DNA from: Prevotella herbatica | GTDB taxonomy: Bacteria > Bacteroidota > Bacteroidia > Bacteroidales > Bacteroidaceae | Direction: 5' to 3' | Length of the DNA stretch: 64,000 bases | NCBI RefSeq assembly: GCF_017347605.1 | Contig: NZ_AP024484.1 | Span: 3,300,501 to 3,364,500 of the forward strand | Part shown: positions 37,023-47,224 of the stretch, piece by piece | Numbering within the stretch: position 1 is the stretch's first letter | Layout of the letters: each line of letters starts with the position of its first letter | Position numbers and translations under genes: made by a program | The notes under the pieces: generated by a model | The model's input: only the letters and a program-made list of their open reading frames with translations | What the model was told of the DNA's origin: nothing | The model's database searches: none

Positions 37023-38768
37023 ATGAATTGGAATGCACATGAATTCGTATGGCAAGACTGGACTATTCTAGCAGTTGGCTTCGTACTCATCGTATGGTAC
37101 GTTTGGCGTACTTTAAAGAAAGATAAGGAAAAAATGAAAGGCGCAGATAGCCAAGACTATCTGTTTGGCAAAGGCGAACCTTGGTATATTATCGGTGCAG
37201 CAATCTTTGCAGCAAATATCGGTTCTGAACATCTTGTAGGTTTAGCAGGTACAGGTGCCAAAGATGGTGTTGGTATGGCTCACTGGGAGATGCAGGGCTG
37301 GATGATTTTACTATTAGGTTGGCTTTTCGTACCTTTCTATCAGCTGCTGAATAATAAAATGGGCAAGATAATAACCATGCCTGACTTTCTGAAATATAGA
37401 TATACAAAAAGAACAGGTTCATGGTTGAGTATCATTACATTGATTGCCTATATCCTAACCAAAGTAAGCGTAACTGCATTCACAGGTGGTATATTCTTTG
37501 AGTATCTATTGGGATTACCTTTCTGGTATGGCGCACTAGGTCTTATTGCTATTACAGCTATATTCACTGTATTCGGTGGCATGAAGGGTGTAATGACAAT
37601 GTCTGCAATTCAGACTCCTATACTTATCATCGGTTCATTCTTAGTTTTATTCTTAGGACTTTCAGCACTTGGTGACGGAAGCATAACAGCAGGATGGTCA
37701 AATATGATGGCATATTGCGGACACTTGCATGACGGATATGGAACTACTCACATGTTCCATATGGAAACAGGTGATCCTATGTATCATGAATATCCTGGAT
37801 TCGTAGTATTCCTTGGTGCTTCAATTATAGGCTTCTGGTATTGGTGTACTGACCAACACATTGTTCAACGTGTACTTGGTCAGACTCGTGGAGAAGACAA
37901 TGTAACTGTTATGAAGCGCGCACGTCGTGGAACTATTGCTGCAGGTTATTTCAAACTTCTTCCTGTATTTATGTTCCTTATTCCAGGTATGATTGCAATT
38001 GCACTTTCTAGCAAAACAGGAAGCGGTATTACAATGGACATCACAAACCAACATGATACAGACGGAGCTTTTGCAATGATGGTTAAGAATATTCTTCCAG
38101 TAGGGGTTAAGGGATTTGTAACTATAGGTTTCATTTGTGCACTTGTCACATCTCTAGCAGCATTCTTCAATAGTTGTGCCACCCTATTCACAGAAGACTT
38201 TTATAAGCCAATGAAGAAAGGCATGAGTGAAGCTCACTATGTTCATGTTGGCCGTATCGCAACTGTTGTAGTCGTAATTCTAGGTCTACTTTGGCTTCCA
38301 ATAATGATGAACATGGGTAACCTATATAGTTATCTACAAGGAATCCAGTCACTACTTGCTCCTGCTATGGTTGCAGTATTTACATTAGGTATATTCTCTA
38401 AGAAAGTTACTCCTAAAGCTGGCGAATGGGGACTTATTGGTGGATTCATCATCGGTATGTTCAGACTATTGACTAATGTTATTACAGATTCTGGAAATGC
38501 AGTAATGAATGGTTCATTCTGGAATTCAACAGCATGGTTCTGGCAGACTAACTGGTTGATTTTCGAATGCTGGCTTTTGGTATTCATTATCGCACTTATG
38601 ATTGTAGTATCGTTCTTCACTCCTGCTCCAACCAAGGAACAAGTTGAAGCTATCACATTTACTGGTGACTATAAGAAGCAAATAAAAGAAAGCTTTAATA
38701 TATGGGATATTGTTGCAACTCTAGGAGTTGTAGCACTCTGTGCAGCATTCTATATCTACTTCTGGTAA
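37023..38768 (+). CDS. Sodium/sugar symporter (SSS family), probable arabinose importer
   Basis: The 581-residue protein has about 14 membrane helices and belongs to the SGLT-like solute:sodium symporters. Typical stretches are IIGAAIFAANIGSEHLVGLAG, QMPDF-like KIITMPDFLKYRYTKRTGSW, and YWCTDQHIVQRVLG. The gene lies between the lipoprotein epimerase and araR, so the substrate is most likely L-arabinose, carried across the inner membrane with Na+. A hairpin without T run follows it. Confidence 0.85.
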   Translation: MNWNAHEFVWQDWTILAVGFVLIVWYVWRTLKKDKEKMKGADSQDYLFGKGEPWYIIGAAIFAANIGSEHLVGLAGTGAKDGVGMAHWEMQGWMILLLGWLFVPFYQLLNNKMGKIITMPDFLKYRYTKRTGSWLSIITLIAYILTKVSVTAFTGGIFFEYLLGLPFWYGALGLIAITAIFTVFGGMKGVMTMSAIQTPILIIGSFLVLFLGLSALGDGSITAGWSNMMAYCGHLHDGYGTTHMFHMETGDPMYHEYPGFVVFLGASIIGFWYWCTDQHIVQRVLGQTRGEDNVTVMKRARRGTIAAGYFKLLPVFMFLIPGMIAIALSSKTGSGITMDITNQHDTDGAFAMMVKNILPVGVKGFVTIGFICALVTSLAAFFNSCATLFTEDFYKPMKKGMSEAHYVHVGRIATVVVVILGLLWLPIMMNMGNLYSYLQGIQSLLAPAMVAVFTLGIFSKKVTPKAGEWGLIGGFIIGMFRLLTNVITDSGNAVMNGSFWNSTAWFWQTNWLIFECWLLVFIIALMIVVSFFTPAPTKEQVEAITFTGDYKKQIKESFNIWDIVATLGVVALCAAFYIYFW

Positions 38769-38776
38769 AATATGTA

Positions 38777-38808
38777 GGAGAGTTTCACAAATGCAGATGA
38801 AGCTCTCC
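38777..38808 (+). promoter_or_regulatory. Intra-operon hairpin before araR
   Basis: GGAGAG (38777-38782) with TTCA pairs with TGAA and CTCTCC (38803-38808), with a mismatch in between. There is no T run. It may limit read-through or set mRNA stability between symporter and regulator. Confidence 0.45.
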
Positions 38809-38843
38809 ACATTATTTATTGAAAGCATATAACAATACAAACT

Positions 38844-39521
38844 ATGACACAATTTTATGGCGAACACACAAGACTGTTAGTTTCTGTGGACTGTATCGTA
38901 TTTGGATTTGAAGAAGATAAGCTTAAGCTGCTTATCGGTAAACGACAAATGGATCCAGGACGTGGAGAATTCTCACTATACGGTGGATTCGTCGGCATAG
39001 ACGAAAGTCTTCCTGATGCAGCAAACAGAGTGCTAAGGGATTTGACCGGATTGGACAAACTGTATATAAAGCAGGTTGGCGCCTTTGGTAACATTGACCG
39101 TGACCCCGGAGAGCGAGTTATATCTATAGCATATTGCGCACTTATTAACGTCAAGGATTACGATGATAATATAAGACAACAACATGGTTTGGAATGGGTA
39201 AACTTGGAAGATATGCCAAAGTTATATTCTGACCATAACATAATGGTCAATAAAGCCATAAATATGTTGCGTAGACGTATCAACACAGAACCGTTAAGCT
39301 TTAATCTGTTGCCAGATCTATTTACACTTACCCAACTACAACACGTATATGAAGCAATACTGGGGGAAGAAATAGACAAACGTAACTTTAGAAAACGCAT
39401 AAAGACAATAGATTTTATAGAAAAGACAGAACTTGTTGATAAAATAACATCTAAGCGTGGAGCTGCTCTTTTCAGATTCAACAAACGCGCTTACGAGGAT
39501 GATCCTAATTTCAAACTATAA
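38844..39521 (+). CDS. araR: AraR, Nudix-type arabinose regulator
   Basis: The 225-residue protein has an N-terminal Nudix-like domain (about 8-145) and a C-terminal winged helix (about 150-225, with FTLTQLQHVYEAIL, DKRNFRKRI, KRGAALFRF), as in the NrtR family. The Nudix box is degenerate. GGFVGIDESL is followed by RVLRDLTGL, where catalytic enzymes have REUxEExGU, so the domain should bind a ligand instead of hydrolysing one. By context the ligand is L-arabinose. It would repress this operon from the palindrome at 35683-35703, giving feedback control. It is 15 bp before araD. Confidence 0.87.
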   Translation: MTQFYGEHTRLLVSVDCIVFGFEEDKLKLLIGKRQMDPGRGEFSLYGGFVGIDESLPDAANRVLRDLTGLDKLYIKQVGAFGNIDRDPGERVISIAYCALINVKDYDDNIRQQHGLEWVNLEDMPKLYSDHNIMVNKAINMLRRRINTEPLSFNLLPDLFTLTQLQHVYEAILGEEIDKRNFRKRIKTIDFIEKTELVDKITSKRGAALFRFNKRAYEDDPNFKL

Positions 39522-39536
39522 ACAACAAACATAATT

Positions 39537-40235
39537 ATGCTGGAAGAATTAAAGGAAAAAGTATTCAAGGCTAATATTGATCTTGTAAAACATAATCTAG
39601 TTATCTTTACTTGGGGCAATGTTTCAGGTATAGATCGCGAAAAGGGATTGGTTGTTATAAAGCCATCTGGTGTTAGCTATGATAATATGAAAGCTTCTGA
39701 TATGGTAGTCGTTGATTTGACAACTGGCAAAGTTGTAGAAGGCGACTTGAACCCATCTTCAGATACCCCAACACATTTGGAACTGTATCGTAACTTTCAT
39801 GAAATAGGAGGAGTTGTTCATACTCATTCTACTTATGCAACAGCTTGGGCACAGGCTGGATGTGATATTCCAAATATCGGAACTACACATGCAGATTATT
39901 TCCATGATGCAATTCCTTGCACTGATGACATGGTAGAATCACAAATGGCAGAATATGAACTGAATACAGGTGTCGTAATAGTTGATAAATTCAAGAAGAA
40001 TAATATTAATTATGCTCATACTCCAGGCGTCTTAGTGAAAAATCACGGACCATTCTCATGGGGTACTACTCCTGACAATGCAGTTTATAACGCAGTCGTA
40101 ATGGAGCAAGTAGCAAAGATGGCATTTGTTTCATTCAGCGTTAATCCACAAACAAAAATGAATCCTCTGCTAGTAGAAAAGCATTTCAACCGCAAACACG
40201 GTCCTAACGCATACTATGGACAGAAAAAGAAATAA
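39537..40235 (+). CDS. araD: L-ribulose-5-phosphate 4-epimerase
   Basis: The 232-residue class II aldolase-type epimerase converts L-ribulose 5-phosphate to D-xylulose 5-phosphate. Features: [31 protein letters not shown], and the zinc ligands in [14 protein letters not shown] with a third His in KNHGPFSWG. The tyrosine and aspartate region ends with [11 protein letters not shown]. It directly follows araR and precedes araA by 35 bp. Confidence 0.95.
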   Translation: MLEELKEKVFKANIDLVKHNLVIFTWGNVSGIDREKGLVVIKPSGVSYDNMKASDMVVVDLTTGKVVEGDLNPSSDTPTHLELYRNFHEIGGVVHTHSTYATAWAQAGCDIPNIGTTHADYFHDAIPCTDDMVESQMAEYELNTGVVIVDKFKKNNINYAHTPGVLVKNHGPFSWGTTPDNAVYNAVVMEQVAKMAFVSFSVNPQTKMNPLLVEKHFNRKHGPNAYYGQKKK

Positions 40236-40270
40236 AACTATATTTAAATAATAATTAAAAACATAAAACT

Positions 40271-41815
40271 ATGATCAAAGCATTTGAAAATTTCGAAGTA
40301 TGGTTTGTAACAGGTGCACAACTTCTTTATGGAGGTGATGCAGTTGTTCAGGTAGACGGTCACTCAAAGGAAATGGTTGAAGGACTTAACAATTCTGGTA
40401 ACCTTCCTGTAAAAGTTGTTTACAAGGGCACAGCTAACAGTTCAGCTGAAGTTGCTGATGTTATGGCTAAAGCTAATAATGACAAGAAGTGTATCGGTGT
40501 AATCACATGGATGCATACATTCTCACCTGCAAAGATGTGGATTCACGGACTTCAGATTCTAAGAAAGCCTCTACTCCACCTTCATACACAATATAACCAG
40601 CAGATTCCTTACGACACAATGGATATGGATTTCATGAATCTAAACCAGAGTGCTCATGGTGACCGCGAATATGCTCACATCCTTTCTCGTTTACGTAAGC
40701 CACGTAAGACCGTTATCGGATACTGGAAAGACGAGAAGACTCAGGGCCATATCGCAGTTTGGGAAAGAGTATGTGCTGGTTGGGCAGACTCTCAGGATAT
40801 GCTAATCCTTCGCTTTGGCGATCAGATGAACAATGTTGCTGTAACTGATGGTGACAAGGTTGCTGCAGAGCAGGTTCTTGGATATCACGTAGACTACATG
40901 CCTTTCTCTGAGGTTATGCCTTTCTTTGACGCTATCAAAGATGAGGAAGTAACAGCCTTAGTTAAAGATACATATTTCAATGATTACCAGGTTGATGCTA
41001 CAATTAAGGATGAAAAATCAGAAGCATACAAGAAGGTTTGGAATGCGGCTAAAGCAGAACTTACACTTCGTGCTGTAATGAAGGCTAAGGGTGCTAAAGC
41101 ATTCACGACAAACTTTGATGATCTTGGCGACGTAAACGTTGAAGAGACAGGCAGAGGTTTCGATCAGATTCCTGGTTTGGCTTCACAGCGCATGATGCAT
41201 GACGGATTTGGATTCGGTGCTGAAGGTGACTGGAAGAGCGCAGCTTTATATCGTACAGTTTGGTTCATGAGTCAGGGTCTTGAAGGTGGTACATCTTTCC
41301 TTGAGGACTATACATTGAACTTTGATGGCGAGAATACATCTATTCTTGAATCACACATGCTTGAGGTTTGCCCAGACATCGCTGAAGAGAAGCCACGTCT
41401 TGAGGTTCACTTCCTCGGTATAGGTATTCGTAAGTCACAAACAGCTCGCTTGGTATTCACAACAAAACAGGGTCATGGTGTTACTGCTACAGTTGTTGAT
41501 ATGGGTAACCGTTTCCGTCTTATCGCAAACGATGTAAACTTAATTAAGAGTAAGCCACTTCCAAAGTTGCCAGTTGCATCAGCATTATGGATACCAGAGC
41601 CTACATTTGAGGTTGGTGTTGGTTGCTGGATGAATGCAGGTGGTACGCACCACTCTTGCTTCAGCTTTGGCTTGACAGATGAGTATTGGCGTGATTATGC
41701 AGAAATCGCTGACATTGAGTGCTGCATCATCAACAAAGATACTGATATTGAGCGCTTCCGTCAGGATCTTAGAGTTAATGAAATTTATTACATGTTGAAT
41801 AAGGCACTTAGATAA
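40271..41815 (+). CDS. araA: L-arabinose isomerase
   Basis: The 514-residue enzyme converts L-arabinose to L-ribulose. It begins EVWFVTGAQLLYG, as usual. The Mn2+/substrate residues are visible as Glu in GFGFGAEGDWK, Glu/His in ILESHMLEVCPD and His in GGTHHSCFSFG. The length is normal. The stop is 2 bp before the araB start, so the two are tightly linked. Confidence 0.97.
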   Translation: MIKAFENFEVWFVTGAQLLYGGDAVVQVDGHSKEMVEGLNNSGNLPVKVVYKGTANSSAEVADVMAKANNDKKCIGVITWMHTFSPAKMWIHGLQILRKPLLHLHTQYNQQIPYDTMDMDFMNLNQSAHGDREYAHILSRLRKPRKTVIGYWKDEKTQGHIAVWERVCAGWADSQDMLILRFGDQMNNVAVTDGDKVAAEQVLGYHVDYMPFSEVMPFFDAIKDEEVTALVKDTYFNDYQVDATIKDEKSEAYKKVWNAAKAELTLRAVMKAKGAKAFTTNFDDLGDVNVEETGRGFDQIPGLASQRMMHDGFGFGAEGDWKSAALYRTVWFMSQGLEGGTSFLEDYTLNFDGENTSILESHMLEVCPDIAEEKPRLEVHFLGIGIRKSQTARLVFTTKQGHGVTATVVDMGNRFRLIANDVNLIKSKPLPKLPVASALWIPEPTFEVGVGCWMNAGGTHHSCFSFGLTDEYWRDYAEIADIECCIINKDTDIERFRQDLRVNEIYYMLNKALR

Positions 41816-41817
41816 TT

Positions 41818-43473
41818 ATGGCAAAATACGTAATCGGACTTGATTATGGATCTGATTCAGCACGCGCACTTATTGTTAATGCTGAAAATGGTGAAACACT
41901 TGCAACAAGTGTGAAATATTATCCTCGCTGGAAACAAGGGTTATATTGTAATCCTAAGATTAACCAGTGGCGTCAGCATCCAAAAGATTATCTTGAGGTC
42001 CTAGAGAATTCTGTAAAAGAAGCATTGGCTAAATGCGATAAAGAAGTAGCCAAGAATGTTGTTGGTATAGCCTTCGACACAACTGGTTCAACCCCTGCAT
42101 TTACTGACGAGAATGGAACACCGCTTGCGATGCTTCCTGAATTTGAGGAAAATCCAAATGCAATGTTTGTATTGTGGAAAGACCACACTGCAATAAAGGA
42201 AGCTGAAGAAGTAAACCAAAAGGTAGCATTAGAACCAACTAATTATATTAAATATGAAGGTGGTATCTATTCTGCTGAATGGTTCTGGGCAAAGGCAATG
42301 CACGTAATCCGTCAGGATGCTGAAGTTGCAAAGAAAGCATATTCTATCGTTGAATATTGTGAGTGGTTGCCAGCTGTACTGACGGGAACTACTGGTCTTG
42401 ACAAACTGGTACGCTCTCGTTGCGCAGAAGGTCACAAGGCTATGTGGAATGAAGAATGGGGAGGTTTACCACCTGTAGACTTCATAGAGCGTCTTGAACC
42501 AAAACTTAAGAGTGTTCGCGAACATCTTGGTAACAATGCAGAAACAGCAGAAAAGCCAATCGGCCATTTGTGTAAAGAATGGGCTGAGAAACTTGGACTA
42601 TCTGAAAATGTAGTCGTTGCTGGTGGTGCTTACGATTGCCACATGGGTGCTGTAGGTGCAGGCGTTACACCTCATACATTAGTTAGAGTTATCGGAACAT
42701 CTACATGTGATGTGATGGTAGCTAACTATGCAGAAGTTGGTGACAAGTGCATTAAAGGTATTTGTGGTCAGGTTGATGGAAGCGTTATACCAGGAATGGT
42801 TGGACTCGAAGCAGGTCAATCTTCATTTGGTGACGTATATGCAATGTTCCGTAGAATATTGGAATGGCCATTGCGTACATTGATACCTGGAGAGCATAAC
42901 CAAGATGCAATAGATGCAGCATGTGACAAAATAATTCCTGAACTAACAAAAGAAGCAGAGAAGATACCTGTATCAGAATCTACTGTTCTTGCAACAGACT
43001 GGATAAATGGTCGTCGTACTCCTGATGCTAACCAACTTTTGAAAGGAACTATTGCTGGTTTTACTTTGGGTACTACTGCTCCACAGATATTCCGCGCACT
43101 TGTTGAAGCAACAGCTTATGGTACAAAAGCTATCGTAGACCGTTTTGAAAACGAAGGCGTACGTATAGATGATGTGATCGGAATTGGTGGAATTGCACTT
43201 AAATCACCTTTCGTAATGCAAACAATGTGTGATGTAATCAACAAGCCTATTAAGGTTTGTAAGACAGATCAGGCATGTGCTCTTGGTGCAGCAATGTTTG
43301 CAGCTACAGCAGCTGGTGTGTATGGCAAAGTAGAAGATGCTATAGCAGCAATGAATAGCGGATTCTCTAAGACTTATGTACCTAATCCTGAAAATGTAGA
43401 AGCTTACGGTGAAATTTACAAATCATATATCAAATTGGGTAAATTCACTGAAACTGAACTATATAAGGACTAA
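41818..43473 (+). CDS. araB: Ribulokinase (FGGY family)
   Basis: The 551-residue kinase phosphorylates L-ribulose with ATP. The N-terminal phosphate loop is GLDYGSDSARALIV. The sugar-binding region includes DTTGSTPAFTDENG and a lysine-containing VLWKDHTA. The C-terminal FGGY domain has RALVEATAYGTKAI, then IGIGGIALKSPFVMQ and CALGAAMFAA. It follows araA with almost no spacer and is followed by a long hairpin before the arabinofuranosidase gene. Confidence 0.96.
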   Translation: MAKYVIGLDYGSDSARALIVNAENGETLATSVKYYPRWKQGLYCNPKINQWRQHPKDYLEVLENSVKEALAKCDKEVAKNVVGIAFDTTGSTPAFTDENGTPLAMLPEFEENPNAMFVLWKDHTAIKEAEEVNQKVALEPTNYIKYEGGIYSAEWFWAKAMHVIRQDAEVAKKAYSIVEYCEWLPAVLTGTTGLDKLVRSRCAEGHKAMWNEEWGGLPPVDFIERLEPKLKSVREHLGNNAETAEKPIGHLCKEWAEKLGLSENVVVAGGAYDCHMGAVGAGVTPHTLVRVIGTSTCDVMVANYAEVGDKCIKGICGQVDGSVIPGMVGLEAGQSSFGDVYAMFRRILEWPLRTLIPGEHNQDAIDAACDKIIPELTKEAEKIPVSESTVLATDWINGRRTPDANQLLKGTIAGFTLGTTAPQIFRALVEATAYGTKAIVDRFENEGVRIDDVIGIGGIALKSPFVMQTMCDVINKPIKVCKTDQACALGAAMFAATAAGVYGKVEDAIAAMNSGFSKTYVPNPENVEAYGEIYKSYIKLGKFTETELYKD

Positions 43474-43484
43474 ACGCCTATTTT

Positions 43485-43528
43485 ATAATACGTATTGCGT
43501 GGGGGATTTCCCTGCGCAATCGTATTAT
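43485..43528 (+). promoter_or_regulatory. Long intra-operon hairpin between araB and the GH51 gene
   Basis: ATAATACG (43485-43492) pairs with CGTATTAT (43521-43528). After a bulged T, ATTGCG (43494-43499) pairs with CGCAAT (43515-43520). GGG/CCC around ATTT closes the loop. The stem of 14 bp or more has no T run, so it looks like a stability or processing element rather than a full terminator. Confidence 0.55.
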
Positions 43529-43565
43529 ATATAAAGTAAACTGCTAATCACCAAAAGTAACAGTA

Positions 43566-45116
43566 ATGAAAAAACTTATTATCTCAACTGTTTTTTCTGC
43601 TGCATGCGTATTTATGGCATCAGCACAGAATACAACAGTAACGATTCATGCCAATCAAGGTAAGAATAAAATTAATAAAGAAATATATGGGCAATTTGCC
43701 GAACATCTTGGCTCATGTATCTATGGTGGGCTTTGGGTTGGTCCACAATCAAATATACCAAATACCGATGGATACCGTAATGACGTACTAAAGGCATTAA
43801 TAGATTTAAAAGTTCCAGTACTTAGATGGCCTGGAGGTTGCTTTGCTGACGAATATCATTGGATGGATGGTATTGGACCTAGAAACAAGCGACCTAAAAT
43901 GCAGAATAACAACTGGGGTGGCACTATTGAAGATAACTCTTTTGGTACACATGAATTCTTAAATCTTTGCGAAAAAATAGGTGCAGAACCATACATTAGT
44001 GGTAATGTTGGTTCTGGTTCTGTTGAAGAACTTGCAAAATGGGTTGAATATATGACCAGTGATGGTGATACACCTATGGCTAATCTGCGTCGCAAAAATG
44101 GACGAGAGAAATCATGGAATGTGAAATATCTCGGTGTAGGAAATGAAAGTTGGGGCTGCGGAGGAAACATGCGCCCTGAATATTATAGCGATTTGTTCCG
44201 CAGATATTCCACTTATTGCCGAAATTACGACAGTCATAAATTATACAAGATTGCATCAGGTGCAAGCGACTATGATTACGATTGGACGAAAGTGTTGATG
44301 AATAATGTTGGCAACCGTATGAATGGTTTGTCATTACATTATTACACTGTAACAGGTTGGAATGGAAGTAAAGGATCTGCTACTAAATTCTCTAATGATG
44401 ATTATTATTGGACTTTAGGTAAATGCCTCGAAATAGAAGACGTTATAAAGAAACACAGCGCTATCATGGATGAAAAAGATCCTAAACAGCATATCGGACT
44501 TCTTGTTGACGAATGGGGTACTTGGTGGGACGAAGAACCAGGAACAATTAAAGGACACCTATTCCAACAGAATACAATGCGTGACGCCTTTGTAGCAGCC
44601 CTATCTCTAAACGTTTTCCATCGTCATTCAGATAGAGTACGCATGGCTAATATAGCTCAAATAGCAAACGTATTGCAGAGTATGATTCTCACAGACACAA
44701 CAGGTAATGGTCACATGGTACTAACTCCTACATATCATGTATTCAGAATGTATCAGCCATTCCAAGATGCTACATACCTTCCACTTGATATAAAGTGCGA
44801 TTCTATGAAAGTCCGTGACAACAGAACTATTCCTATAGTATCAGCAAGTGCTGCGAAAACAAAAGATGGTAACATGGTTATATCTTTAGCAAACGTGAGT
44901 CTTGATAAAGCACAAAATATAGATATTGACATAGAAAATGCTGGTATAAAAAGTATTAATGGGGAAATTCTTACTAGTAAGAACATAAGTGACTATAATG
45001 ATTTCAACAATCCAGATGTGGTAAAGCCAACTCCTTTCAAGGATGTTAAGATCAAAAGAAACACTATAAAAGTCAAAATTCCAGCTAAATCAATTGTAGT
45101 TTTAAATATTAAATAG
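43566..45116 (+). CDS. GH51 alpha-L-arabinofuranosidase, exported
   Basis: The 516-residue enzyme carries a signal peptide (cleavage after FMASAQ, about residue 21). It is a (beta/alpha)8 barrel of family 51: IYGQFAEHLG, VLRWPGGCFADEYHW, acid/base Glu in GVGNESWGCGG, and nucleophile Glu in LLVDEWGTWWD. A beta-sandwich tail (about 410-516) follows. It removes terminal arabinofuranose from arabinan or arabinoxylan in the periplasm, supplying the sugar for the operon around it. Export plus operon position indicate use of plant cell-wall side chains. Confidence 0.93.
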   Translation: MKKLIISTVFSAACVFMASAQNTTVTIHANQGKNKINKEIYGQFAEHLGSCIYGGLWVGPQSNIPNTDGYRNDVLKALIDLKVPVLRWPGGCFADEYHWMDGIGPRNKRPKMQNNNWGGTIEDNSFGTHEFLNLCEKIGAEPYISGNVGSGSVEELAKWVEYMTSDGDTPMANLRRKNGREKSWNVKYLGVGNESWGCGGNMRPEYYSDLFRRYSTYCRNYDSHKLYKIASGASDYDYDWTKVLMNNVGNRMNGLSLHYYTVTGWNGSKGSATKFSNDDYYWTLGKCLEIEDVIKKHSAIMDEKDPKQHIGLLVDEWGTWWDEEPGTIKGHLFQQNTMRDAFVAALSLNVFHRHSDRVRMANIAQIANVLQSMILTDTTGNGHMVLTPTYHVFRMYQPFQDATYLPLDIKCDSMKVRDNRTIPIVSASAAKTKDGNMVISLANVSLDKAQNIDIDIENAGIKSINGEILTSKNISDYNDFNNPDVVKPTPFKDVKIKRNTIKVKIPAKSIVVLNIK

Positions 45117-45143
45117 TATATTTGTAAAATCAATAATACAACA

Positions 45144-47159
45144 ATGAACGATATTAAAGTAATGAACCACGCAGCTGATAACATTCGTATTCTTGCTGCT
45201 TCAATGGTAGAAAAGGCTAATTCTGGTCATCCTGGAGGTGCTATGGGTGGTGCAGATTTCATTAATGTACTTTTTTCAGAATTTCTAGTATTTGATCCTG
45301 AAAATCCTTCATGGGAAGGACGTGACCGTTTCTTCTTGGATCCAGGTCATATGGCTCCGATGCTTTATTCACAACTTGCATTAATCGGAAAATTCACATT
45401 AGAGGATCTACAACAACTTCGTCAATGGGGTTCAGTAACTCCTGGTCACCCAGAGCGTGAAATTGCACGTGGAATAGAAAACACATCAGGACCTTTAGGA
45501 CAAGGACACACCTTTGCTGTAGGTGCTGCTATCGCTGCAAAATTCTTGAAAGCACGTCTTGGAGATGTTATGAATCAGACGATATATACCTATATATCAG
45601 ATGGTGGTGTACAAGAAGAAATTTCTCAAGGTGCTGGTCGTATAGCTGGAACACTAGGACTAGATAATCTTATCATGTTCTATGATGCTAATGACATTCA
45701 ACTTTCTACAGAAACAAAGGTTGTTACAATAGAAGATACAGCCAAGAAGTATGAAGCTTGGGGATGGAAAGTTATTAAGATTGATGGCAACGATTGCGAA
45801 CAAATCCGTAAAGCTATTAATGAGGCTAAAGCCGAAACAGAACGCCCTACCCTTATTATAGGTCATTGCATTATGGGTAAAGGCGCACGTAAGGATGATG
45901 GTTCTAGCTATGAGCATAACTGCAAGACACATGGTGCACCTTTAGGTGGTGATGCATTTGTTAATACAGTAAAGAATCTTGGTGGTGATCCAACAGATCC
46001 ATTCAAGATTTTCCCTGATGTTCAGAAACTTTATGCTGATCGTCTTGCTGAACTTAAAAATATTGTTGCTAAACGTTATGCTGAAAAAGATAGTTGGTCT
46101 AAGGCCAATCCAGACAAGGCAGAACTGTTGAAAGTATGGTTTAGCGGTAAAGCTCCTAAGGTTGATTGGTCAAAGGTAGAACAGAAGGCTGGTGCAGCTA
46201 CACGTGGTGCATCTGCTACTATTCTTAGTGTACTTGCAGAGCAAGTTCCTAATATGATCTGCGCTTCAGCTGACCTTTCAAATTCTGATAAGACAGACGG
46301 ATTCCTAAAGAAGACACATAACTTGGAGCGTGGTGATTTCAGCGGCGCATTCTTCCAGGCAGGTGTTTCAGAACTTACAATGGCTTGCTGCTGTATTGGT
46401 ATGTCACTTCACGGTGGCGTTATCCCAGCATGTGGTACATTCTTTGTATTCTCTGATTACATGAAACCAGCAGTTCGTATGGCTGCATTAATGGAAGTTC
46501 CTATTAAATTTATTTGGACACACGATGCTTTCCGCGTTGGTGAAGACGGACCTACACATGAGCCAGTTGAGCAAGAAGCTCAGATCAGACTTATGGAGAA
46601 GTTGAAGAATCATCATGGCAAAGATAGCGTAAGAGTTTTACGTCCTGCAGATGCAGAAGAAACAACTGTATGCTGGAGGATGGCTATGGAAAATACTTCT
46701 ACACCAACAGCACTTATCTTGTCTAGACAAAATATTGAAATGCTCCCTGAGGGTAACGACTACAATCAAGCTGAAAAGGGCGCATACATTGTTGCTGGTT
46801 CAGATGAAAACTTCGATGTAATCTTACTTGCATCTGGTTCAGAGGTTTCTACCCTTGAGGCTGGTAAAAAGTTACTTAATAATGATGGCATCAAAGTTCG
46901 TGTATTAAGCGTTCCTTCAGAAGGCTTATTCAGAAGTCAGCCTAAAGAATACCAAGAAAGCATTCTCCCAAGAAGCGCTAAGGTGTTCGGTATGACAGCA
47001 GGACTACCTGTAACACTTGAAGGTTTAGTAGGTGCTAACGGTAAGGTATGGGGTCTAGAGAGCTTTGGTTTCTCTGCACCATATAAAGTTCTTGATGAAA
47101 AGCTTGGTTACACAGGTCAAAATGTGTACAATCAGGTTAAGGAATTACTTGCAGAATAG
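45144..47159 (+). CDS. tkt: Transketolase
   Basis: The 671-residue thiamine-diphosphate enzyme moves two-carbon units between pentose and other sugar phosphates. Seen in order: SGHPGGAMGGADF, GPLGQGHTFAVG, the thiamine/Mg region SDGGVQEE with YDANDIQLS, HNCKTHGAPLG, and the second domain GVSELTMACCCIGMSLHGG and THDAFRVGEDGPTHEPVEQ. The Mg motif reads DGGVQEE instead of the common GDGxxxEG, as in other Bacteroidetes enzymes. Being in the arabinose operon, it handles the flow of xylulose 5-phosphate. Confidence 0.95.
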   Translation: MNDIKVMNHAADNIRILAASMVEKANSGHPGGAMGGADFINVLFSEFLVFDPENPSWEGRDRFFLDPGHMAPMLYSQLALIGKFTLEDLQQLRQWGSVTPGHPEREIARGIENTSGPLGQGHTFAVGAAIAAKFLKARLGDVMNQTIYTYISDGGVQEEISQGAGRIAGTLGLDNLIMFYDANDIQLSTETKVVTIEDTAKKYEAWGWKVIKIDGNDCEQIRKAINEAKAETERPTLIIGHCIMGKGARKDDGSSYEHNCKTHGAPLGGDAFVNTVKNLGGDPTDPFKIFPDVQKLYADRLAELKNIVAKRYAEKDSWSKANPDKAELLKVWFSGKAPKVDWSKVEQKAGAATRGASATILSVLAEQVPNMICASADLSNSDKTDGFLKKTHNLERGDFSGAFFQAGVSELTMACCCIGMSLHGGVIPACGTFFVFSDYMKPAVRMAALMEVPIKFIWTHDAFRVGEDGPTHEPVEQEAQIRLMEKLKNHHGKDSVRVLRPADAEETTVCWRMAMENTSTPTALILSRQNIEMLPEGNDYNQAEKGAYIVAGSDENFDVILLASGSEVSTLEAGKKLLNNDGIKVRVLSVPSEGLFRSQPKEYQESILPRSAKVFGMTAGLPVTLEGLVGANGKVWGLESFGFSAPYKVLDEKLGYTGQNVYNQVKELLAE

Positions 47160-47176
47160 TAATAGTTAACATATTT

Positions 47177-47205
47177 GGGGAGTGACTGTAAATCAGTCGT
47201 TCCCC
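47177..47205 (+). promoter_or_regulatory. Intra-operon hairpin between tkt and rpiB
   Basis: GGGGA and ACTG (from 47177) pair with CAGT and TCCCC (to 47205) around a 3-base internal loop and an AAAT-type loop. The T tract is short (TTT), so read-through to rpiB is likely. Confidence 0.45.
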
Positions 47206-47224
47206 TTTAACATCTTAAATTTAT

